A stretch of DNA of 64,000 nt. Source: Pyrocephalus nanus. Taxonomy: Eukaryota; Chordata; Aves; Passeriformes; Tyrannidae. Positions within the stretch are counted from its first letter, which is position 1; every line of letters starts with the position of its first letter. Location: assembly GCA_038380795.1 (NCBI GenBank), contig CM076270.1:20476001-20540000 (forward strand). Reading direction: 5' to 3'. The notes beneath the pieces were generated by a model, which was not told where the DNA came from, ran no database searches, and saw nothing but the letters and a program-made list of their open reading frames with translations. Of the stretch, positions 51,301-61,068 are shown piece after piece. The position numbers and the translations under genes were made by a program.

Positions 51301-54300
51301 GTTTTGTCCATCACATTCATCACAATCAAGTAAATTTGTTGTCTAAAGTGCCTAAAATAAGGTTTTGTATTTTATATAGTGCAAATTACTAGTTTATATT
51401 ACAAATAAGAGGCGAAAAAGGGCAAGATGTTACAACTTCTTTGTGCATAGAATGGGAAAATGAGCTGTTTCTCTTAGTGGCCTGTCTTGCATAGGTGGCA
51501 ACTCTTTTATCCATGAATCATAAGTTCCTGCTAACAGAAAGAGCTCATGGGTTTTGTGCCTTTGTTTGGAATGATTTCTTTAAAATGTCTCAACCTTCCA
51601 GTAATAAAAGGACTTGAACAAAACACTAGATCTGATTACAGTTGATCTGCAAGAACTCTAGGAAGACCAATTCATATCTGACACTTTCAGAATAATTTCT
51701 GAAAAAAATCAAGGGCTAATCTTGGTTCAGCTGTGGGTACAACTCTCCTTGGGCTGTGTGTAAGTAAAGACAATAATTTCAAAATAGGAGAAAAGACAAA
51801 CACCCTGTATTCAGAATCTAAAAATGCATCTATCTTCTAACTATCAAATAGAAGGACCATGAATAGCTCAATTCATGTTAGGAGAGTTCATAATTTGGGA
51901 TAACAGTTTGTGATGTATTGATCAAATATTTAAAACCTAAACAGCACTTTTTTTTTTTTTTTTTTTGTCTTCTTACAGGTGCTTCCAGCACCCCACTAGA
52001 ATTTAACTCAATTTTACACCTGGTCAGTACTTCTCCAGTTCAGAGGGCAGTCTGTTAATCCCTTAGAAATAAGCAGGAGTCAGATGACAACACCAGTCCC
52101 ACATGGAGTGCTGTTGGCATACAAAGAAACTTTAGACAGAGTTGGGTTTAGTAGAGAACCTTTTCCATTTGCATAAATTCAGTACAGTTACAGCTGTGCA
52201 AGAGACTGAAAGACAGAGCAGTGTCACTAGTGTAAAATTCACCAATTGTCACTCTTAATCATGTCTGCATGGATAATTCATAAATATACTTCACAGGCAA
52301 GAGAGGAAAAAAGACTGAACAAAGAAAAGAATTCTTCACAAAACAACTACAATATAATTAGGCAATGTATTTAACATGCTTATTGCCAATGTGATTTTTA
52401 GTTACAGAGCTCAATAATGTCTCCCTTTGAAGAAGAAAAGAGGAGGGGTGGGAGTGATGAAAAAGAAAACCCTTACTTTATGTTATCCCATGTGGTGAAT
52501 GACTGTTCTAACAACGTCTCCCACAAAGGGTGTAAGGACATAGATGAGGAGGGTCAGACAAAAGGAGGGCCAGAGCTGCTCACATTGTGTTCACAGGAGC
52601 TTCTGAGGTCCCACTTGAAAAAGAATTGTGGCTGTACTTGATCCCCCAAACAAGGCTTTGTGGAGTGGTGACTCAGTGCAACACAAGGGAAGAGTCCCTT
52701 CCAGCTCCTCAGAGCACACCCGTGCTTTCTGAAGGCAGCAAATGTATGCTGTATAAACCTGACAGTTTGGGTCAAACTGGGTTCAGATGCCCCTTGATGT
52801 GAGACTGAACCAATTCCTGACCTCACAGTCACTCTGATAGTTCCTCTATTTTTCTCTGTTACCCCTAAAGAAGTAAGTTAACAAGTATTGAGAAGTATTT
52901 TTATCGTGCTACATGGCAGCTGTGGGAGGACATAAGATTTTCCTACCAGTTGTAGTACTAATAATTTTAATTTTTTTTTTTTTTTATTCTAGAAGTTAAT
53001 TTGACCCATAAACTTGAAATGAACCTTCTGAGAAGGCACCAAAGGGCTACAGAGTGAAATACTTAGCATATTATAAAATCTCTGATTTCCAAGTCTACAG
53101 GACTGTTGCCTGTAGTGGAAAAAATATCCTATGCTAATATTCACTCATGATCTATCTGTTTAAAAGACATTCTGTCCTGCACTTCAGTCACTACAGAGTT
53201 ATCATCTGATAGTGTGTATGTACCTTCAACAACCATTAATTATAACCTGTGAAGAGTTCTATTATTTACCTGTAAAATCTTGAGCAAATGGAAAGTGTGC
53301 CTGAGTCTTCTGGACTTGGAAACAGAATAAAATGCTCTACCTCAGCTAGAAGTGAATCAAAGCTTTAGGTTAGCTCTGCTAACTTAAGTTAGCACAGTAC
53401 TGAATTTACTTAATGTAACAATGTGTGATTTAATTGAAAGCCAACTCAAACCATATTCTTCTTCTTCTTCTTGGTCTGAGATTATAAAATTTCTCAGTCT
53501 GTGATAACCCTACAATTAATTTTCTACAGCAAGAAAAAAATTTGTTCTATCAAGATGATACACTTCCTTAGTCACAAACTGCTTATGACTTCAAACTCCA
53601 CATTACTTTAAAACCAAATCATCAGATAAAATTTTACTTTGTAAAGCAGAAAGGAACTCCACACTCAAACATATCACACTAATTCAGAAATTGATCTCTT
53701 CCTGCTAGTCTTCCTTAGCACTTGTTTTAGGCACAGAGGTGGTGCACATTCCCCTAGAACACAGTTGTTCATGGCTGTATCGAAGGGGTCCTCTAGTGCT
53801 GAGGTGCATATTCTTTATTTAGCTGATTGTTCAAAACAAAGACATTCCTTAGTCTCAGCACATACTTCCAAAGGTTTTGCTTCAAACAGTACCTGGTCAT
53901 TTGCAAATTCCTGTGCTGGACTTTGTTCAGAATTCAAATATTCGGCCTTTGGCCATTCAGAGTCAAATGCTTTCCATTCAGTGTTTCTTGCAGTCTGTGA
54001 CTGTCGGATATCCATCTTTCTGGAGAACTGTACCTATGTCATTGTTTCATTAACAGGCTCCCTGGGATGCCCCCTGCTCAGTGCTGTGCTGCCCTCACTG
54101 TGATAACATGGTGAATAAAAGCCAGGACTTTTCATTACTCCTTTTAAGCATTGCTAGGTCCCATTTTCAGTCAGTGCTCTTCCTGCAGATTGTGGATGAT
54201 CTAGGGAATGATTGTGAACGTGATACTGCCGAGTCTAATCTGAAGTGAAGCAGTAAAGCACTTGGACAGTGCTGTAGGTACAGAGCACATGAGTTAGACA

Positions 54301-55224
54301 ATGCACTTGCTTACTTAGGAATACTATTCCATGGCCAAACTAGTTTTGCTTGCCTCAAAAACAGAGCTCTAAGCAGTGCTTTAGTTATAGAGATACATTA
54401 CCACTTGGACAGATGTTCAGGTGACAGTGCTAACTCTGAAATGGTAACCTTTAAAGGTACCAGACTAATGAAAATAGCCTACCTGCTTGTGAAAGCCTTG
54501 TAGGCATCTCCAGAAACCAGTAGAGGTGAAAAGAAATGTCAGTTGAAAGTCTTGTAAAGAATGTGCCAGACTATAATTTTGTTGAAACTTACTCATATTA
54601 ATTATCAGCTTTTAAAACAATTTAAAAAAAAAAAAAACAACCTACAAAGAATGTCTGCTGCATCCTTAAATGAATGGTAATACAGCACAACACACTTCTA
54701 TTGGCATTAGAGACATTTATAATCTGCCATAAAGCAGGTAATAGGGATAAACATTGTCTTTCTTCCTTCAGGAATAGACAACCAAGAAATTTCTGGAAGG
54801 ATGTCCTCATGCTGATCTTACATCCACCATGCTGTTGAGTACAGCAAAACCAAACTATGGTAGAACCTCCACTCCTGATTTAGTTATTGCAGTGTGCCTG
54901 ACTTTTTACCTGTAAAGTCAATTCTAGACCAACAATAAGCTGAAGGAAAATTAGCTTAAGAGATCATAACCCATTGCTATGAGCAGATTGAGGAGAGCAA
55001 ACTAATGTTGCAATAGCATTCTTAAAATATGTCCACAGACTATTCACTGTTTCTATTTGGTTTTGTTTGGGGTTTTTTATGTTTCTTTGTTTGAGGTATT
55101 TTTTTTAATCAGTGGGACCAATTGAACTGTATAGATGAACACCTATTTTTTGAGAAAATATAGAGCATAGGTTATACATGGAATGTGTAGGCAAGATTTG
55201 TAAGTTAAAAGTGAAGGGAAAGTT
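48336..55224. other. Long non-coding stretch, no gene seen
   Basis: About 6.9 kb of AT-rich sequence. It contains TA/TG-rich DNA near 49770-49803, T-runs at about 51948-51966 and 52971-52985, a (TTC)n tract near 53457-53473 and the palindromic cluster at 53369-53393. A 112-codon plus frame (53765-54103) is hydrophobic and unrecognised. No named repeat could be placed. Confidence 0.5.
53369..53393. other. Palindrome cluster built on GTTAGC
   Basis: GTTAGC at 53369 is followed by GCTAACTTAAGTTAGC at 53378-53393, a perfect 16-base palindrome. The first GTTAGC can also pair with the GCTAAC half. This gives three copies of the same six-base word in alternating orientation within 25 bases. Confidence 0.85.
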
Positions 55225-56290
55225 ATAGATGAGTTGGCTTAACTTCAATATCTGTGAAAGTATTGAAAGTATCAGTCTATTTTTAAGCTCTTTAGAAAAC
55301 AACATGATGACTAAGAGCCAGCACAGATCTGTAAAGAGCAGATCATGTACAATTAATCTAATTTTGCCTGATGGTGTAGCAGGCTCTTTGGATAAAGTAG
55401 CAACAGAAGGACTGTAGCCTGACTTTCATCCTGGCACTCTTGCAGCATCCTCCTAGCTTTGGGGTACGGGATCTAGGTCTCAAATGGGTGAGGCAATGCT
55501 TTAAAATTGTTCAGTCATTCATTCATTGCTTAGTTCATCCTTCTGCTTTAACAGGGCTCTAAAATGTTCTATCACGAATTTTGGTGATGTTCAATATTTT
55601 TATTAATGGTTATTCAGAGCTGTAGATGACAGCAATGGGAAAGGAAGTGAGAATATGCAAAAAACCCAGTGGAAGATTCAAAATGACAAATTCAAAACCT
55701 TGAATAAAAGTATATTATACTTGTCCTCATTGAAAACCAGTGCATTACAGTTTGATAAGAATAAGCTGCTCATTCACCAAATGAGGTAAAATTGAAAATC
55801 CTTCAGAAAAGGACCTGGCAGTTATAAGAAATCACACATAAATCCCAAGTGACAAATATCACCCCCACAATATGTGGCAATAATGTCATGGATGCAGTGC
55901 CCAGCCCCACAATATATTTTGCAGCCTGGAAATTAATGGAATTTTTCTCCATTGAACTCAGCATTGGATAAACTATCTGTTGTGTCCCAGTCTGGACACT
56001 CCATTGTAGGGAAATATAAATTGGCCAAAAAAACTGCAAAGGAAATCCTCATAACTCTCAAGAAAAGAAGAAAGAAAAATAGGAATGTTTAGCATCAAGA
56101 GGGTGATGTGAAAGTGTTTTCCAGTATAGTAGGCAAGGAAGTAGGGAACTTATTCTCCCTGACTAGGATGGGTAAAATAAGCAAACATGATCTTAAAATA
56201 TAGTAAGGAAGATTTAAGCTAGACAAATACAAACTTTCTAGCGAAAAATGTCACAAAGCATTTGACTAAATTTTTTTACCTCTCAAAGCA
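55225..56290 (+). mobile_element. Ancient CR1-family LINE, decayed ORF2
   Basis: Sense-strand segments follow the CR1 reverse transcriptase order over about 1 kb. AACATGATGACTAAGAGCCA then CAGATCATGTACAATTAATC translate as QHRSVKSRSCTINLI, matching the 'QHGFVKGKSCLTNLI' region, followed by LDKVATEGL for 'VDKGRAVDVV'. Next come TTCAATATTTTTATTAATGG ('FINDL') with GCTGTAGATGACAGCAATGG ('FADDTK'), AAGGACCTGGCAGTTATAAG ('KDLGV'), CTGTTGTGTCCCAGTCTGGA ('EYCVQFW'), TTATTCTCCCTGACTAGGAT ('LFSLT') and GGAAGATTTAAGCTAGACAA ('RFRLDI'). Many stops and indels show it is long dead. The closest relatives known to me are the older CR1 lineages common in turtles and crocodilians, so it probably predates modern birds. 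Boundaries are approximate, and the 3' UTR is not recognisable. Confidence 0.82.
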
Positions 56291-59200
56291 TTGCTTGCAC
56301 CTACGGCCTGTATTTCTGTTACGTGGATGAAGGAGTTGTACGTTGATATATTCATAGATTTGAGGGTCTTTCAAATCCAAACTAAACCCCTTGGTCTTTT
56401 ACTCACACTGTAATTTTAAACTCCCCAAAGGGCTCAAAACATATGTACAGTATGTGTAGCCATCTTGTTTTGCATCTTTTAAAAAGTCTGAACAGAAACC
56501 ATTCCCAGCCCAAAATCTGGATGTGAATACCCCGGAAATTTCTGGAGAGGATTTCAACCCTGTATGCAAGCTTGAATTATGCATCCTAAATCCCTATCTG
56601 ATTTGGAGCTATTTTGTGCAAGAAAGCATTTGGAATTATTTTTTTTTTTGCAGTTTTTAATTAGAAAAAGAATCTGACTGATTACATTCTCCCCTTCAAT
56701 TAACTAAAATAATTTCACTTCTGGGCTTATACCTTGCATGCCAAATTGCAACTAAATGTGCATAGTACAGCCTGATGGTAGTACCCCTAAAAATAGAGGT
56801 TGAAAACAGGAATGCTCTGACAATTTAAACTACATGAGAATAAACAATAATGCTCTACAATTCTTTTTTTCTCCTCTATTTGTTCCCAGAAGAACACTTA
56901 GTTTTATATAATGCATGAATACCAAGATTTGTGGTGGGAATACTTCATGTCTACAAATGGCTGTCCCACTGGGATTTGTAGCACTGGTTTAGATTTCTGT
57001 TTCCTGCTTCAGATTTCTGATTCAGTTTCCTGACGTTTCACCATCACACCAAATACCTTTTCAGAAGGGTTCTGTTTTAGTACTTTTCTGCATTATACAC
57101 AGTTTTCTTTATATACCTGGATTGGATTACATGGAATCACACTGTCAAATTAATTGAAAAACACGGTCTTCTCATAGCAAAAACATATGGATAAAACAGG
57201 CAGCAAGTCATCGGCATATAATAAATATGATTTGTTGTTTTAAGAAATAATTTATGTTTATTTTAAATCTTCTTGGATCTTTTTTTGACGAGGAAGACAG
57301 ATGTTTCCATTTGTACTCATAGATTACTTCAAATCCTGAGAAATGAATATATGATTGAAAATCAAGTCAGTTTTGTCTATGCCAACAGAACCCCATTTGT
57401 CGTCTAATACATTTTATGATCTAGTGCCCTGCTTCAGTTTTCTCCTTAATAAGACTCATTCAGTTTAAAGCAGGATTCTCAGTTTTTGTAGTTCCAAAGA
57501 ACCAGTCATCATCTTTAGGTATTTCTGCAGATCCTCACATCCTCCCTTATGTCTTGATCCTGCTGTCTCACTCTGCCCTGCAGCTCTGAGTCGGTACCTT
57601 TTTCAGACAGTTCACACAGCTAAAATTGCTGTCTAGATTCATCAGATCATATCTTGGTTACTACATATTCCTTTTCTCTTGCCTGTAGTGATGGAATATT
57701 GCTCTCTGCATGTCTATACAGGTTCATATTTCTAGCTCATCATTCAGTTTTTTCATCTCTCCACTGATTTTTCCCATTGCATCAAAGAGAAGGCACCTGT
57801 CCTCAACTTCAAGATTGTGACCCCCCCCCCCTCCAACTTATCCTCATTTGTTCATACCAGAGAATTTTATTGTTGAATCTTGTCATCACTTCTTTGTCAA
57901 CATGACTGAAAAATTAATCAGTATTTTTGGGCTTTGTCTTGCTGGGACACCATACCTGGGAGTCGCTCTCCAAAAAGTTCTGCAAGCCATTCTTTAAACA
58001 TTCATTTAACTTGAGAAATATTTGGCAAACATTAAACTGCCAGTGAAGTGAAACCATTGGCTCATGGTAATCTGAATGGTTTCCCCTGTGGTTCTAGAGC
58101 CTCGTGCTGGGTAGTGGATGATTCTGTATTCACTAAACCACTAGCATTTAAACCAATCTTGTAAAATATTTGGAAGTAAGGATTAATTTTTGTTCTGAGC
58201 TTGTAGATCACTTGGAAATATGTGGGGGCATTAGAATGATGCAGAATATATCTAGTAATTCTGTAGAGTTCTTGCATTGTGATAATTACAGTTGTCATAA
58301 TATGACTATGAGAAAAGATCAGTGGAATACTGGACTTTCCATAGACTGGTGGGATTTTTTTCCTTCTTTTTTTTTTTTACTTTTCAAAGCCTGCACCTTG
58401 TCAGGTTTCTCACAACAGTGGGGTGTTAAGATCTCAGTGTAGTACTGCTCTGGTCTCCTTGTTATACTCTGGCTCAAAAAGACAGCCTGGTTGTACTGTT
58501 AATCAAACTGTTCTTCCTTCTAATTGTGGCAGTGCAATAATTTTAGTTTGAAATTAAAAAAAAAAAAAAAAAGAAAAAGTTCTCTGTAAGAACTTTTAAA
58601 ACTGGTTTTTAAATCTTGATTGGAATAATTACACTGGCAAAGAGAACGTGCAGCAGAGCACAGGTAGCATAGGTTGACATAGGTTTATGCAAGAAGATGT
58701 CATGAAATATCTTCAAATATCTTTAAAATCATCTTTATTTTCTGGTAAAGATCTGCTGGGAATGACTGAGACTGAGGTCTGGGGAAATAATCAAATAAAA
58801 GTAGAAAGATCAGGCTGGCTTTCACCATAGAACAGCCTGTGTTCTCAGGTTGAAGACCAAGATTTTGAAAAATAATTGAACTGTCCTAAAACCAGCATGA
58901 TTATTTTCTGGGTTAGTAATTTTTTGGTTTGTTTCCTGATTTTGATTTGTTTGGTTGGTTTGGTTTGTTGGATTTTTGTTTGTTTGTTTGTTTTTTAATA
59001 CATAGGGTATGCATTTTATGGTACATTAGGTTACTAGGACATTGTTTGCTTATTTGTATTTAAAGAAGACATGGAACATGATGTAATTGATTTTCACATG
59101 AATTTCAGGATAAATTTCAGGAGAAAAAACCCAAGACTTTAAATAAAATTCTAAAAGAAACAAATTGATCTGCAGGACTTTGAAGCTGCTGAAACTGAGT

Positions 59201-60940
59201 ATGTAAAGAAAAGTAGAAGAGGAGAATGCAGGAAACAGAGTACAGAGAGGCAGAAATTCTTGATGCTGCACAAAATATTTACTGCATTTGAGATGCAGCA
59301 TTATTCTGAGCCATGAAAGCAGTGTAACTTCTTCATCAATATATTCAAAAATACTGGGGCAATTCAGGTACATCAGTACTTGCAAAAGAGAAATTATAAT
59401 TTTGAAGTTTAAACCCAAAGAGGCAAAGGGACAAACCTCAATGCTTGTTCCTCGGGGCTGAGTCAGTGACCCTCAGGGACTCCAGTTTACAGATTTAAAC
59501 AAGTTCTGCTCTTAAAGCCCAATCTCTTTCTCTTCAGAGATAAGGGATTGCCTGATCTAACTGACTTAGTTATTCTGGGGTTTAAACTGAATATGGCTGA
59601 GACCATACAAGTTCTGTGAAAGGTCAGTGTTCAGTACAGGGAACATTCTCTGATATGGAGACGTTTTCTGCAGAGACATCATATCCTTACTCATTCCAGT
59701 ACTTTTGAGGCTTTTTTTTAATCTTTTGTTTCTGAAAATTTAGAGATTAAATACAGAAACGGTACAATATAAGGAAAGTGTAGTCATTTTTAATTGCATT
59801 AATGACCATCAGAAACTCCTTAAGAGTTTTGCAGGTTAAAATCCTGCTTGAAGTACTGCTGTAGTTGAAACCCATTGAATTCAATGAATAAAATAAGAAA
59901 TACTTGTCATGAATTACATTTAGCTGAGTTTATAAGTCTCTTCCTGGTAAAAACAAGCATGTGACAATCATTTAAATAGCATTTAAACATTAACATAAAG
60001 AGGATGAAAAGTAAGTAAATTATTTCAGAAATACTCATCCTCAACCAAAGTTGGAAACACGCTATGATTTAATTAAGAAATTCATAAGGACACAGACATT
60101 TCATCCTGGATAAAATCAGGCAACCAGGATCTTATGGCTAGAAGTGACCCAACCCAGATTCCTTAGAAGGACCTGTAGCAGGCAGACCTTCTGTGGTTCA
60201 TCTTCAGACACGTCTAAATTCCGACCTCACTGGAGATTTTGCTTCAGGGCTTAATCAAGTTTCAGTCTTCCTTCTGAAATGTATAGATTACTCTTAATTA
60301 CAGAAACTGTAGATAAGTCTGCTGTTCACATATATGTTCATAACAGTTTGGAATCGCAGGTTTTATCTGCAGTAGCTTTCTGTATTAGACTTTGCTGTTA
60401 CTTTTGTTTTCAGCATCTCATTTTGTCAGTTCTTTCAGGTGTCCTTTTGTTGTTATACACACAGAAAACACTGATTTACTTTTACTCAAACATTTTGGAT
60501 TAGTTGTTCTTTTTCTGTATCATGTAGACCCTCTGTGTCTTCACTGCTAAAGAGACTAAATCCAGAATTTATCCAATATAAACAAACCAAATACAACCTA
60601 AAAAAGATAACATAGACTTTGTAGTGGTTGTATTAAGGGCTGTCAGGATTGCATGAGGCACGTTACCTGTTCTAATAGGTCACATAATTATTTAAACTCC
60701 CTAACTCTAAAGTATTACCCTGTAGAAAAATCTGTCTTCATTTAGAAGAACTGTGGAAAATTCCTTTGGCATTTTCTGTAGGAAGTAGCATAAATGTGCA
60801 CAAGTAGAGCTCTGCAAATTATATTTTTTCTTTTGTGCTCATCTCTTTCTGAGAAGTTTTCCTCTTTTTGTTTCACTCTCCAGTCTCCAAGTGATTTGGC
60901 ATTCCTCAGATTGTTATTCTACTTAAAACTTACTTATTTA
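56291..60940. other. Non-coding stretch, no gene seen
   Basis: AT-rich sequence with a C11 run at 57821-57831, an A-run at 58556-58572 and GTTT-rich DNA at about 58926-58994. A phrase CCCATTGAATTCAATGAA at about 59872 may be a trace of the ancient repeat seen at 4.03 kb. A 122-codon minus frame (59050-59418) is hydrophobic and unrecognised. Confidence 0.5.
58556..58572 (+). repeat. Poly-A tract, 17 bases
   Basis: A17 followed by GAAAAAG, preceded by TTGAAATT. No retrocopy is recognised on either side. Confidence 0.9.
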
Positions 60941-60995
60941 TCACAGAATATTGACAGGGACCAAAAGGATCATTGGCTTCAGTTTTTAAGGGAAT

Positions 60996-61068
60996 AGCCT
61001 GGACAGGGATTGAGCCCACAAGCCTGGAATTATTAGCACCATGCTCTAACCAACTGAGCTAATCCTAA
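60996..61068 (-). pseudogene. tRNA-Ile(AAT)-derived SINE head, not a functional tRNA
   Basis: The minus strand reads TTAGGATTAGCTCAGTTGGT then TAGAGCATGGTGCTAATAAT and ends CTCAATCCCTGTCCAGGCT. The D-arm (TTAGCTCAGTTGGTTAGAGC) and anticodon arm (GGTGCTAATAA, anticodon AAT) are almost exactly those of vertebrate tRNA-Ile. The 5' acceptor strand (TTAGGAT) no longer pairs with the 3' strand (CCAGGCT), and the T-loop GTTCGA has become GCTCAA. These defects and the attached CR1 tail rule out a working tRNA gene. Confidence 0.85.
61050..61061 (-). promoter_or_regulatory. RNA polymerase III A box of the SINE
   Basis: TAGCTCAGTTGG on the minus strand is a perfect internal A box. The partner B box at 61006-61016 reads GGCTCAATCCC and departs from GGTTCGANTCC at two normally invariant positions, so the promoter is probably weak or dead. 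Confidence 0.7.

Larger units (their letters stand above)
60941..61068 (-). mobile_element. tRNA-Ile-headed SINE with CR1 tail (TguSINE1-like)
   Basis: On the minus strand the element starts with a tRNA-Ile-like head (61068 to about 60996) and runs into a CR1-type tail: CTGAAGCCAATGATCCTTTT, then GGTCCCTGTCAATATTCTGTGA, ending at 60941. The tail matches the last part of avian CR1 elements ('gatccttttgggtcccttccaac...attctgtga'). A tRNA head joined to a LINE 3' end is the standard SINE design: the tRNA part gives an RNA polymerase III promoter, and the tail lets the CR1 reverse transcriptase copy the RNA. A SINE of exactly this make-up, TguSINE1, is described from passerine birds, which is the main reason for proposing a passerine. 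The copy is full length or nearly so (about 128 bases) but diverged. No target-site duplication is evident, in keeping with CR1-type integration. Confidence 0.85.

Noticed and set aside
53765..54103. 112-codon plus-strand reading frame
   Set aside because: Ser/Cys/Phe-rich composition typical of chance frames, opposed by another frame on the minus strand, and no recognised family.
59050..59418. 122-codon minus-strand reading frame
   Set aside because: Phe/Leu/Ile/Ser-rich from A-rich DNA, no domain and no splice context.
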